NCBI GenBank assembly: GCA_949288715.1
Contig: CASELH010000058.1
Location: 1 to 38,322 of the forward strand
DNA: 38,322 nucleotides
From: an uncultured Bacteroides sp.
GTDB lineage: Bacteria > Bacteroidota > Bacteroidia > Bacteroidales > Bacteroidaceae
Direction of reading: 5' to 3'
Under the pieces are notes generated by a model. It was not told where the DNA came from, did not search any database, and was given only the letters and a program-made list of their open reading frames with translations. Of this stretch, positions 26,099 through 34,724 are shown one piece after another; positions within the stretch are counted from its first letter, which is position 1; every line of letters starts with the position of its first letter. A program made the position numbers and the translations under genes.

Positions 26099-27382
26099 TT
26101 ATCCGCGTTGATGCTCCACGTCGAGGCCTTTGAAGCGCTTCAGCTCGTCGAGCGACACCAGCTTGTAGAGCTTGTCGCTGGGGCGTATCTTCACGCACTT
26201 CATGGAGAAGTGCTCGCCCTTGTGCACGGTGGGCACGGGCTTCAAGTCTACGCGGGCTTCCTCCAGCGTCACGTACTCAGCGCCGGTCGTGGGGCCGGTG
26301 ATGAGCAGCTTGTCGCCCACACTCACTTCGGCCGCCTCCACCAGGAACTCCGCCACGCCTATCTTCGAGAAGTAGCGGATGCCGCGGCCCACGTATATCT
26401 TGCGCTCGGTAGCTGCCGAGCCGTAGTTCTTTGTCCACTCGCCCAGCCGCTGGCCCAGATAGTAGCCGTCCCAGAAGCCCCGGTTGAACACGGTGGCCAG
26501 CCGCCGGTTCCAGTCCTCCACCTTGTCGTCGGTAAACGTGCCCTCCACGTAGGCGCGCACAGCCTCCTTGTAGCACTCCACCACCGTGCGCACATACTCG
26601 GGGCCGCGCGCCCGGCCTTCTATCTTGAACACGCGCACGCCGGCATCCATCATCTTGTTCATGAAGTGGATGGTCTTCAGGTCTTTGGGCGACATGATGT
26701 ACTGGTTGTCCACCTCCAGCTCGGCATCCGTCTCCTTGTCGCGCACCACATACGAGCGGCGGCACACCTGCATGCATGCGCCGCGGTTGGCCGAACTGTT
26801 CATCTGGTGCAGGGACAGGTAGCACTTGCCGCTGACGGCCATGCACAGGGCGCCGTGGCAAAACATCTCGATGCGCACCGGCCGCCCCGAGGGACCGCAG
26901 ATATTCTCTTCCACGATGGCACGATGGATGGCGGCCACCTGGTCCAGGTTGAGCTCGCGCGCCAGCACCACCACGTCGGCAAAGCGGGCGTAGAAGCGCA
27001 GCGCCTCCACGTTGCTGATGTTGAGCTGCGTGCTGAGGTGCACCTCCTGGCCTATCCGGCGGGCGTAGTCCATCACCGCCACGTCGGCGGCAATGATGGC
27101 GCTGATGCCGGCCTCGTGGGCAGCGTCCACAATGGTGCGCATCAGCGGGAGGTCTTGGTCGTAGATGATGGTGTTGACTGTGAGGTAACTCTTCATGCCG
27201 TGGCTGTCGCACGTGCGGGCTATCTCCCGCAGGTCGTCTATGCTGAACGTGCTGGCCGAGCGGGCGCGCATGTTCAAGTTCTCTATGCCGAAGTAGATGG
27301 CATCCGCCCCGGCCTGTATGGCTGCCGCCAGCGACTCGCGCGAGCCGACGGGGGCCATGATTTCAAAATCTTGTATCTTCAT
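26099..27382 (-). CDS. U32 family peptidase (TrhP/YegQ-like)
   Basis: A 427-residue protein of the peptidase U32 family. The barrel start is EIMAPVGSRESLAAAIQAGA, followed by the U32 signature around EMFCHGALCMAVSGKCYLS and RGACMQVCRRSY near 160-200. The cysteines there match the iron-sulfur ligands reported for TrhP-type enzymes. In E. coli, TrhP (YegQ) works in tRNA wobble-uridine 5-hydroxylation rather than proteolysis, so that role is likely here. It ends in a small beta domain. I use the ATG at 27382, 7 bases after the HEPN gene, rather than a TTG at 27403. Confidence 0.88.
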   Translation of the reverse strand: MKIQDFEIMAPVGSRESLAAAIQAGADAIYFGIENLNMRARSASTFSIDDLREIARTCDSHGMKSYLTVNTIIYDQDLPLMRTIVDAAHEAGISAIIAADVAVMDYARRIGQEVHLSTQLNISNVEALRFYARFADVVVLARELNLDQVAAIHRAIVEENICGPSGRPVRIEMFCHGALCMAVSGKCYLSLHQMNSSANRGACMQVCRRSYVVRDKETDAELEVDNQYIMSPKDLKTIHFMNKMMDAGVRVFKIEGRARGPEYVRTVVECYKEAVRAYVEGTFTDDKVEDWNRRLATVFNRGFWDGYYLGQRLGEWTKNYGSAATERKIYVGRGIRYFSKIGVAEFLVEAAEVSVGDKLLITGPTTGAEYVTLEEARVDLKPVPTVHKGEHFSMKCVKIRPSDKLYKLVSLDELKRFKGLDVEHQRG

Positions 27383-27389
27383 GTTGGAG

Positions 27390-27815
27390 TTATGCTTGTC
27401 CAATATCTTCAGTATCTTTTGTCAGTTTTTCTACTGCATCAATGAATGCTTCTGCACGGGGACGTAAGAGTTCTACCAGCCCGGCATCGCAGTAAGCGAA
27501 ATCGCTGTAGTCGCTACTGTGACGCTTGTCAAAAAGAAGCCCGAACGTCGTGCTGTGCTCAATGCTGAGCAGCCCGGTACGCACAAAGTGCATGGAGAGC
27601 TGCGTCTTCACCCCATTGTGGGTAAAAGTTTCTATTTCCCGGCTCAACAGCAATGCCACGGCAGCATAATAGCACGCATAGTACAGGCGGTTGACGGCTG
27701 CGTTGTAGTAGCCGCCGCCATAAAGCAAGTCGGCCTCTCCCAATGTGCTGTGGGCGCGTTGCAGTCGATAGTCAATCAGCGCCGCACGGGTTTCCTTGTC
27801 CAGTTGCTGTTTCAT
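27390..27815 (-). CDS. HEPN domain protein (UPF0332-like), partner of nucleotidyltransferase
   Basis: A 141-residue, all-helical protein. AVNRLYYACYYAAVALLL near 41-58 is the HEPN core. In HepT-type toxins an RX4HXY motif acts in RNA cleavage. Here the corresponding stretch reads R-LYYA-C-Y-Y, with Cys in place of His while the Tyr remains, so nuclease activity is uncertain. The start ATG overlaps the stop of the MNT gene in an ATGA arrangement typical of HEPN-MNT pairs. In known pairs the MNT protein modifies the HEPN Tyr with AMP. I chose the ATG at 27815. The pair heads an operon that continues into housekeeping genes. Confidence 0.82.
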   Translation of the reverse strand: MKQQLDKETRAALIDYRLQRAHSTLGEADLLYGGGYYNAAVNRLYYACYYAAVALLLSREIETFTHNGVKTQLSMHFVRTGLLSIEHSTTFGLLFDKRHSSDYSDFAYCDAGLVELLRPRAEAFIDAVEKLTKDTEDIGQA

Positions 27816-28123
27816 AACAACACCCCTTCCCTGTTGACATTGATAGTAAACGGGCTGGTTATCTGCTCCCACAAGCGGCGCAACACCACCAGCACATTGA
27901 TGGCCACACCGGTCTGCGCCTCCAGTTCGGTCAGCGGGCGGCGCAGGCTCAGTTCCTGTTCAGGTGTAGGCTTTTGATTACCGTCCAGCAAGATAAGCAG
28001 GTCTATATCAGAATCCGGACGAGCATCGCCCCGGGCCTCCGAGCCATAGACGATGGCCTGTGCTCCGGGTGCCGCCTTTCGCACGGCGGCAGCAATTTGC
28101 TGAAGGATTTCGGGTCGTCTCAT
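27812..28123 (-). CDS. Minimal nucleotidyltransferase (MNT), HEPN partner
   Basis: A 103-residue nucleotidyltransferase domain. The active-site motif GS-X10-DXD is intact (VYGSEARGDARPDSDIDLLI near 26-45). MntA-type antitoxins use it to add AMP groups to a tyrosine of the HEPN toxin, neutralising it. The gene is first in the minus-strand operon and overlaps the HEPN gene by 4 bases. Its start, ATG at 28123, lies 82 bases from the divergent dusB start, so promoters for both fit in a short region. Confidence 0.85.
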   Translation of the reverse strand: MRRPEILQQIAAAVRKAAPGAQAIVYGSEARGDARPDSDIDLLILLDGNQKPTPEQELSLRRPLTELEAQTGVAINVLVVLRRLWEQITSPFTINVNREGVLL

Positions 28124-28178
28124 TGCAGTGTCTTTTTATAATTCTGCCCAAAGGTAACGATTATCCTCCAGTTTTCCG

Positions 28179-28186
28179 TACTTTTG
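28179..28186 (+). promoter_or_regulatory. Promoter -7 element of dusB
   Basis: TACTTTTG at 28179-28186, 20 bases before the ATG at 28206. No good TTTG lies at the expected -33 position. Confidence 0.5.
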
Positions 28187-28205
28187 CAGCCAAAACCTTA
28201 ACAAT

Positions 28206-29195
28206 ATGAAGATAGCCTCGATAGACCTGGGCGAATGCCCCGTGCTGCTCGCCCCGATGGAAGACGTGACCGACCCGGCTTTCCGCCTGATGTGCAAAGA
28301 ATTTGGCGCCGACATGGTGTACACCGAGTTCGTATCGGCCGATGCCCTTATCCGCGCCGTCAGCAAGACGGAGCAGAAGCTGGCCATCAGCGACGCCGAA
28401 CGCCCCGTGGCCATCCAGATATACGGCCGCGACGTGGACACCATGGTGGAGGCCGCACGCATCGTAGAGCAAGCCCGCCCGGACATCATCGACCTGAACT
28501 TCGGCTGCCCGGTGAAGCGTGTGGCAGGCAAAGGCGCCGGGGCAGGCATGCTGCAAAACGTGCCGCTGATGCTGCAGATAACCCGCGCCGTGGTCCGCGC
28601 CGTCTCCATCCCCGTCACCGTGAAGACCCGCCTGGGCTGGGACGAGGGGCACAAGATTATAGTAGACCTAGCTGAACAGTTGCAAGACTGCGGCATCCGG
28701 GCCCTCACCATCCACGGGCGCACCCGCGCACAGATGTACACCGGCGAGGCCGACTGGACGCTGATAGGTGCCGTGAAGCAGAATCCCCGCATGCACATCC
28801 CCATCATAGGCAACGGCGACGTCACCACCCCGCAACGCGCCCGCGAGTGCTTCGACCGCTACGGCGTGGATGCCATCATGATAGGCCGCGCCAGCTTCGG
28901 CCGCCCCTGGATATTCCGCGAAGTAAAGCATTATCTGGAGACCGGCGAACAGCTGCCCGACCCCGGTCCCGCCTGGAAGCTGGACGTGCTGCGCCGGCAA
29001 GTGGCCGACAGCGTGCGCCTGCTGGACGAGCGCCGGGGCATCCTGCACGTGCGCCGCCACCTGGCCGCCAGCCCGCTGTTCAAGGGCATACCCAACTTCC
29101 GCGACACGCGCATAGCCATGCTCCGTGCCGAAACGCAGGAAGAGCTGTCCGCCATCTTCCGGCAGATAGAGCCGCTGCTCGGCATTGAGCATTGA
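28206..29195 (+). CDS. dusB: tRNA-dihydrouridine synthase (DusB type)
   Basis: A 329-residue FMN enzyme that reduces uridines in tRNA to dihydrouridine using NADPH. The TIM-barrel motifs are LAPMEDVTDPAFRLMC near 14-29, DLNFGCPVKRVAGKGAG with the catalytic Cys near 101, TVKTRLGWD, TIHGRTRAQMYTG, GNGDVTT and GRASFGRPWIF. A C-terminal helical tRNA-binding domain follows. Its length is normal. It is a single gene, divergent from the MNT gene and convergent with the SusD gene. Confidence 0.93.
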   Translation: MKIASIDLGECPVLLAPMEDVTDPAFRLMCKEFGADMVYTEFVSADALIRAVSKTEQKLAISDAERPVAIQIYGRDVDTMVEAARIVEQARPDIIDLNFGCPVKRVAGKGAGAGMLQNVPLMLQITRAVVRAVSIPVTVKTRLGWDEGHKIIVDLAEQLQDCGIRALTIHGRTRAQMYTGEADWTLIGAVKQNPRMHIPIIGNGDVTTPQRARECFDRYGVDAIMIGRASFGRPWIFREVKHYLETGEQLPDPGPAWKLDVLRRQVADSVRLLDERRGILHVRRHLAASPLFKGIPNFRDTRIAMLRAETQEELSAIFRQIEPLLGIEH

Positions 29196-29227
29196 TTTCC
29201 ACCCGATTATCACCCTCCTTAATAGCC

Positions 29228-29325
29228 ATACTACGCCACGGTGGTAGCGTAGTATCGCCACCACGGTAGCGTAGTATCACCAGCACGGTAGCGTAGTATC
29301 ACCAGCACGGTAGCGTAGTATCGCT
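29228..29325. repeat. 22-base tandem repeat, four copies, with an initial inverted copy
   Basis: GGTAGCGTAGTATC begins at 29243, 29265, 29287 and 29309, exactly 22 bases apart, with spacer CACCAGCACG or close variants. A reversed copy, ATACTACGCCAC at 29228-29239, pairs with the first unit (11 of 12 bases). The array fills the 171-base gap between the convergent dusB and susD-like genes. It could work as a two-way terminator or a protein-binding array. Confidence 0.8.
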
Positions 29326-29366
29326 ACCCGGACTGTGGCAGAAGCCTGCCCCGGAGGCAAAGCCGC

Positions 29367-31217
29367 CTACTCCTCCCAGCCGTAGTTTTGCCCCAGCTCG
29401 GGGTTCAAGGTGAAGGCGGTGTTGGGAATGGGGTGCACGTACATGCGGTCTTGCCACTCCAATTCATAGTTGTATATCAGGTAGCCATGGTCGCCCTCGC
29501 TCAGCGTGAAGTTGCCGTCGGCGGTGGAGGTGCCTATCTTGTAGGACGTGGCCGAGGTTTTCGACCAGATGGCGTCCTTGTCCGTCCGGCCGCCATACTG
29601 GGTGCCGTTAAACTCGAAGCCGTTGGCATAGTCGTCGGCCGACAGGTAGATGCCCCTCCAGCCCTGGTTGTTGTTATAGCGCTTCACGATGAGGTTGCCC
29701 AAGTGCCAGCGGTAGAGGTCGTCCACGCGCAAGCCCATCTCCATGATAAGCTCGGTTGCACGCTCGCGGCGTATTTCGAGCAGCACGTCCGACAGGCCGG
29801 GAGAGTCGGCGTAGTAATCGCGCAGCCAGGCGTCGGCCACGTAGCCGGCATCCCCCGGATAAATGTTCTTCACCCCGGCACGAGCGCGCAGGGCACCGAC
29901 AGTCTCATTCCAGATGTCGCGGTCCATTTGGCCCAGTTCGGCCTTGGCCTCGGCATAGTTCAACAGCACCTCGGCGTAGCGCAGGATGGGCAGCGAGTTT
30001 TCGGCCTTGCCTTTCGAGTAGTTCTCCTCGCGCTCGATGCTCCACTTGATGAAAGAGTAGCCCGTAAAGGTGTACGTGAAGTTTATGCTCTTCAGCTTCA
30101 CCACGCCGGCATTGGTCTCGTACGTGTGGCCAGGGCCATGCACGGTCTGCGCCAGGCGCCAGTCGCGGTTTGTGAACTCGTCGCTGAGCGACAGCTCGTC
30201 GGTGGCGATGGGCGTGCCGTCCAAGGTGAGGAACATGTCCACCAAGTCTTTCGTGGGCGAGTATTGCTGCCCGTAGGTCGACGAATTGAAGTTCCACGTC
30301 AGCTCGTTGTACACGTTGAGCGGCTCGCCCGAACATTCGCGTGCCCAAATGACCTCGTTGGTGGCCGTGGGACTCATGGAGGTGAACACGGTGCGGAAGT
30401 CGGTAGCAGGCGAGCCGGTGTTGTACAGCTCGAAGCCGCCGGCCGCCATCAGCTCTTCGGCAGCGGCGGCAGCCTCGGCCAAGAAGTCGTCGGCCGACTC
30501 ATAATCGCCTTTCCACGGCTGGTGGGTGGACGGGTTGACGTCGTGGTATTTGCGGTAAGTGCCCTCGAACAGGCATACGCGCGACTTGAAGGCCAAAGCC
30601 ACCCACTTGTTGATTTGCGTGCGGCCTTCGGCAAACTTGCCGCTGCCCTGCATGTTCTCGCAAGCGAAGTTCAGGTCTTCCAGCACGTGGTGCATCACCA
30701 TTTCACGGTCGTCGCGGGCGGCAAACAGGGCTTCTTCGCTTTCGGTGAACACATGGTCTATCCAAGGCACGTCGCCAAACGTGCGCACCTTGGAGTAGTA
30801 GAAGTAGGCGCGCCAGAATCGTGCCACGCCGGCATAGTGGTTGTAGACCAAGTCGTCCACCTTCCCCTGGCTGCGCGTCATGTTCTCTATCATGTAGTTG
30901 GCACGCCGGATGCTTCCCCAGTCGCTATAGTCCCAGCCCGTTTGCTTGGAGCTGTCCCAAATGCCGGGGCGGTAGTAATCGCCGGACGTTTTGGTGGCCA
31001 CCAGGTCGCAATTGGCATCGCCCAGGCCTATGGTACTTTCCGAGGGGAGGTAGCTCTGTATCATGCCGTTGGCATACAGCTCCAAGTCGGTCTCGGTGCT
31101 GAACCAGGTGTCGGCATCCACCTTGTCAATGGGTTCTTTGTAAAGAAAGTCCTCGCACGACACGGTAGCAAACGCTACGGATACTCCCAATAACAGCTTG
31201 AATATATTCTGTTTCAT
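29367..31217 (-). CDS. SusD/RagB-family surface lipoprotein
   Basis: A 616-residue nutrient-binding lipoprotein. The signal peptide ends in VSC (lipobox, Cys near 21), followed by EDFLYKEPIDKVDADTWF, typical of the SusD N terminus. The SusD superfamily tetratricopeptide-like helices are recognisable in FWRAYFYYSKVRTFGDVPW near 133-151, in LPILRYAEVLLNYAEAKAEL near 405-424, and in RRERATELIMEMGLRVDDLYRW near the end. It forms the lid of the SusC transporter. The gene follows susC by 50 bases on the same transcript. Its ligand is unknown. The operon begins with a phosphoesterase gene under a Pho-box-like operator. Confidence 0.93.
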   Translation of the reverse strand: MKQNIFKLLLGVSVAFATVSCEDFLYKEPIDKVDADTWFSTETDLELYANGMIQSYLPSESTIGLGDANCDLVATKTSGDYYRPGIWDSSKQTGWDYSDWGSIRRANYMIENMTRSQGKVDDLVYNHYAGVARFWRAYFYYSKVRTFGDVPWIDHVFTESEEALFAARDDREMVMHHVLEDLNFACENMQGSGKFAEGRTQINKWVALAFKSRVCLFEGTYRKYHDVNPSTHQPWKGDYESADDFLAEAAAAAEELMAAGGFELYNTGSPATDFRTVFTSMSPTATNEVIWARECSGEPLNVYNELTWNFNSSTYGQQYSPTKDLVDMFLTLDGTPIATDELSLSDEFTNRDWRLAQTVHGPGHTYETNAGVVKLKSINFTYTFTGYSFIKWSIEREENYSKGKAENSLPILRYAEVLLNYAEAKAELGQMDRDIWNETVGALRARAGVKNIYPGDAGYVADAWLRDYYADSPGLSDVLLEIRRERATELIMEMGLRVDDLYRWHLGNLIVKRYNNNQGWRGIYLSADDYANGFEFNGTQYGGRTDKDAIWSKTSATSYKIGTSTADGNFTLSEGDHGYLIYNYELEWQDRMYVHPIPNTAFTLNPELGQNYGWEE

Positions 31218-31267
31218 AATGATTTCTACTCTGTAATTAATTGTCGTATAAATATCGGCTTAGCCCT

Positions 31268-34200
31268 TTAGAAGTTAATGTTCAGGCCAAAGGTGAAGCT
31301 GCGCAACATGGGGTAGCTGTATCCCTGCCCGGCACCGCCCAGTCCGGTGTTGTCGCTCGCCGTGAAGTCGGAGTCGCCAAAACCTATCACCTCGGGGTCG
31401 AACATCTTGGTGTGCTTGAAGATGGGCGAGAAGGTCAGGAGGTTCTCGCCGGAGAAGTACACCTTCAGGCTCTCGATGTTGAGCTTGCGCGTCCACTGCT
31501 TGGGGAACGTGTAGTCAATGGTCAGGTTCTTCAACCTGCAGTAGGCCGCATTCTGCAGGTAATAATCGTTTTCCCACGTCAGCGGGCCCACGTTGCGGTT
31601 GGCTGCATAGCCCACTTGCCGGGTATAGTAAGGCTTTTCGGCAGCATTGGTCACCACCCAGTTCTCGGTGCTGTAGTCTATCTGCACGGCATCGGTGGTG
31701 TGGATGGTAGGCAGGTAGCCGTACGGACGGTTGTACATGCCCCAGAAGAAGCCCGACTCGCAGCTGGGATACCAGTCGCGCCGCCCCACGCCTTGGAAGA
31801 ACAAGCTCAGGCCTATGCCGTTCCAGCTGGCGCCGATGTTGATGCCGTATTGGTAGCGCGGCGTCTCGTTCCCGATGCGCTCCAGGTCGCCATGGTCTTT
31901 CAAAGTGCCATCACCGGTACCGATGGCATTGTCATGGTTCACGTCGATAAACTTCAAGTCGCCGGCATAAGCGGCAAAGTTGGAGCCATTCTTGTGGAAC
32001 GTATCCTGCACCCACTGGCTTGCTTCTTCGTTGCTGAGGAAATAGCCATCGGTGCGGAAGCCCCATATCTCACCCAACTCTTTCCCTTCATAGTAGTTCA
32101 AGATGTCGCCATTGGCATTGTAGAAGTCTTTCACCCACGTGCGGCTGTCCCACACGCTTACCTTTACATTGTAGCTGAAGGGCTTGTTGGCCAGCGTGAA
32201 GTTGTCCCGCCAGTTCAGCGACAGTTCCCAGCCTTTCGTCTTCAGCCCGCCGTAGTTGCCCTTCGGCGTATTTTCGCCGAACACATGGGGTAGGTCGGGG
32301 CCGTAAACCAGCAGGTCGTCGATGTAACGCCAATAGTAGTCGCCCGAGAACGACAGGCGGTTGTTGAAGAAGTCCATGTCCAGACCAATGTCATACGTCG
32401 TCACCTTCTCCCACGTCAGGCCGGAAGGTATGACACTGGGCGCCTGCGTGTACGAGAACTTGCCGCCGTTGGAGAGGACGGAAGACTTGTAGATGCCCAT
32501 CAGCTCCATAAACGAGTAGGGGTCGATGGAGGCGTTGCCCAGCGAACCGACATTGCCTCTGAGCTTCAGGTTGTTCATATACTGGCGCGACCACTCCATC
32601 CACGGCTCCTCGGACACACGCCAGCCAATGGAGCCCGACGGGAAGAATCCCCAGCGCTCGTTGGCAGGAAAGAGGGAAGAGCCATCGTAGCGGGAAGAGA
32701 ATTCCAGGATATAACGGTTCAGCAGCGTGTAGTTGATGCGGGTAAACACGCCCACCAGCGACTTGTCGTATCCGTCATCTTCCACCGCATATTCATCGCC
32801 GTCCATCAGCTCAAAACTGGGGCTCTGATAGTCGAGCAAGCCTTGGCGCTGTAGGTAGAGGCGGCGATACTTCTGCGTCTCGATGTTCCATCCGCCCACT
32901 ACGTTCAGGTTATGGTTCTCGCCCAGCTTGGGTATCCAGGTCAGCACCACGTTGGAACTGAGGTAGTCGGTGTTGTAGCGCCAGTCCGATTTGTAGGAAG
33001 TGGTGTTATAGGCCTCTGTCGTATTGGGTGCGGAGTATCCCTCTTGTATGTCCGATATACGTACCTGGTTGTCGCGCGAAACCTTGTAGGTAAAGTCCGC
33101 GCGAAGTTTCAGCACGTCCTTCAGCGGCTCGAAGTTCAACGCCGTGGTGGTTACGAGGTCCAATGAATTGTTTTCCTGGTAAGAACTGCCATCCATGAAA
33201 GCACCGTACATGGTGGCAGCCCCGTAGAAGGACAACGTGCCGTCTTCATTGAAAGGCGTATAAATGGGCTGCCCCCGGTGTTCGAACTGGCGCAGCAACG
33301 GCTGGCTTCCGCCGGCCACCATGGGCTGGTGGTACTTTTGGCTGAACAGGGCAGTGTTGTTCTCAAGAGTAAGCCACTTGTTGAGCCTCAGTTCCCCTTT
33401 GGCGCGCAGGTTGTAGGTCTTGAAGGTCTCATCGCCTATCTTGTAGATGCCATCCTGGTCGTAGAACCGCCCGGACAACAGCCAAGACGTCCTCTCGGAA
33501 GAATTGCTGATGCTTATGTTATGCGTTTGGGCTACGGTCAGGTCCTTGTAGAACAAGTCAATCCAGTTGGTGCTGCCGTAGTAGGCATAGTTGCCATTTT
33601 CCGTCATGCCGTAAGGATTGGTGTCGCCTGCGGCACGGCGGCGGTGAAATTCTTCATGATAGGCCTCGGAGTACGTGTCGCTGCGGTTGTTTACATTTCC
33701 CGGCACCTTTCCGCTGGAAGTAGGCGTGCGGGTGTCGTTCTGGAAAAAAGTCACAAAGTTGTCCAGCCATTGCAAGCCATCGGTCACTAAGTGGTCTTCC
33801 CACTGCACCGTGCGCCGGTTCAGCGAAACAGAGCCGTTGTAACTGATTTGCAGATTCCCTTTGTCGGGCTTCTTGGTCGTAACCAAGATAACGCCGAAGG
33901 CTCCACGGGCTCCATACACGGCGGCCGACGAAGCATCTTTCAACACAGATACCGTTTCAATATCCTCGGGGTTAAGCGTCGAAAGGTCGCCCTCCACGCC
34001 ATCAATCAGCACCAAGGCCGAACCGCCTTGGCCTATGCTCAGCCGCTGGCCGTCGGCATTGGTCATGGACTTGCGCGTGTTGTACGACGTATTTCCGCCG
34101 CGCACATAAATCTGGCCCTGGTGGCTGGGCTTGCCGTCGACCTGGATGATGTTCAATCCCGAAATCTGTCCCTGCAAAGAGCGGGTAAGGTTGGGAGTGA

Positions 34201-34666
34201 CGCGCCCTTCGAGCGTCTCGCCGGAAAGATTCTCCACCGCACCTACCAGCTGCGTCTTTTTCAAGGTGCCGTAGCCCATTACCACCACTTCGTCCAGCGT
34301 TTCCGTGTCTTCGCGCATCACGATGTCCATATAGCCCTTGTCGGCAACGATTTCCTGCGTCTTATATCCGATATAAGAGATAATCAGCTTGGCGTTCTTG
34401 CGCACGGACGACAACGAGAACTTGCCATCGGCATCCGATACGGTTCCTAACGACGACCCCTCTATCCGAATTGTGGCGCCGATAACCGGCTCGCCCGACT
34501 CGTCCACGATTTTTCCCTTAACCGGAATTGCACTTGCCGGTTGTTTGACGATTTGCTTATCCGGCTGCCCTGTTTTCCCATCGGCATAGGCACATACCGG
34601 TAGCGCAAATGTCAAGATGCCCAACGCCATGACGAAGCGTTGGCATGCTTTTGCCATTTGTCCCAT
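31268..34666 (-). CDS. SusC/RagA-family TonB-linked outer-membrane transporter
   Basis: A 1132-residue transporter. A signal peptide ending near AYADG is followed by a CarboxypepD_reg-like domain at about 48-120 (VKGKIVDESGEPVIGATIRI, IISYIGYKTQEI). The SusC motif DEVVVMGYGTLKK comes next, near 127-139. The plug contains SLQGQISGLNI and DASSAAVYGARGAFGVILV, and the rest is a beta barrel ending in LRSFTFGLNINF. It imports a ligand delivered by SusD, using TonB energy. It lies between a phosphoesterase gene (58 bases upstream) and susD, a three-gene operon. I infer a phosphorylated or phosphate-linked nutrient from context. The sequence itself does not show the ligand. Confidence 0.95.
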   Translation of the reverse strand: MGQMAKACQRFVMALGILTFALPVCAYADGKTGQPDKQIVKQPASAIPVKGKIVDESGEPVIGATIRIEGSSLGTVSDADGKFSLSSVRKNAKLIISYIGYKTQEIVADKGYMDIVMREDTETLDEVVVMGYGTLKKTQLVGAVENLSGETLEGRVTPNLTRSLQGQISGLNIIQVDGKPSHQGQIYVRGGNTSYNTRKSMTNADGQRLSIGQGGSALVLIDGVEGDLSTLNPEDIETVSVLKDASSAAVYGARGAFGVILVTTKKPDKGNLQISYNGSVSLNRRTVQWEDHLVTDGLQWLDNFVTFFQNDTRTPTSSGKVPGNVNNRSDTYSEAYHEEFHRRRAAGDTNPYGMTENGNYAYYGSTNWIDLFYKDLTVAQTHNISISNSSERTSWLLSGRFYDQDGIYKIGDETFKTYNLRAKGELRLNKWLTLENNTALFSQKYHQPMVAGGSQPLLRQFEHRGQPIYTPFNEDGTLSFYGAATMYGAFMDGSSYQENNSLDLVTTTALNFEPLKDVLKLRADFTYKVSRDNQVRISDIQEGYSAPNTTEAYNTTSYKSDWRYNTDYLSSNVVLTWIPKLGENHNLNVVGGWNIETQKYRRLYLQRQGLLDYQSPSFELMDGDEYAVEDDGYDKSLVGVFTRINYTLLNRYILEFSSRYDGSSLFPANERWGFFPSGSIGWRVSEEPWMEWSRQYMNNLKLRGNVGSLGNASIDPYSFMELMGIYKSSVLSNGGKFSYTQAPSVIPSGLTWEKVTTYDIGLDMDFFNNRLSFSGDYYWRYIDDLLVYGPDLPHVFGENTPKGNYGGLKTKGWELSLNWRDNFTLANKPFSYNVKVSVWDSRTWVKDFYNANGDILNYYEGKELGEIWGFRTDGYFLSNEEASQWVQDTFHKNGSNFAAYAGDLKFIDVNHDNAIGTGDGTLKDHGDLERIGNETPRYQYGINIGASWNGIGLSLFFQGVGRRDWYPSCESGFFWGMYNRPYGYLPTIHTTDAVQIDYSTENWVVTNAAEKPYYTRQVGYAANRNVGPLTWENDYYLQNAAYCRLKNLTIDYTFPKQWTRKLNIESLKVYFSGENLLTFSPIFKHTKMFDPEVIGFGDSDFTASDNTGLGGAGQGYSYPMLRSFTFGLNINF

Positions 34667-34724
34667 AATGTATAACAGTAAATTAGGTTAGAGCGTTTCC
34701 CTTCTGATAATTAAGGTCCGGTCA

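Noticed and set aside
26036-27445. A 469-codon plus-strand frame opposite the U32 and DUF2007 genes
   Set aside because: It shows low-complexity His/Val/Ala-rich composition, spans two real genes and has no recognisable motif, so I read it as a shadow.
28124-28205. Riboswitch or leader RNA between the MNT gene and dusB
   Set aside because: The 82-base gap has room only for divergent promoters. No conserved fold was recognised.
29243-29325. CRISPR array
   Set aside because: The unit is 22 bases with nearly identical spacers of only 8 bases, and no cas genes are nearby. It is a simple tandem repeat.
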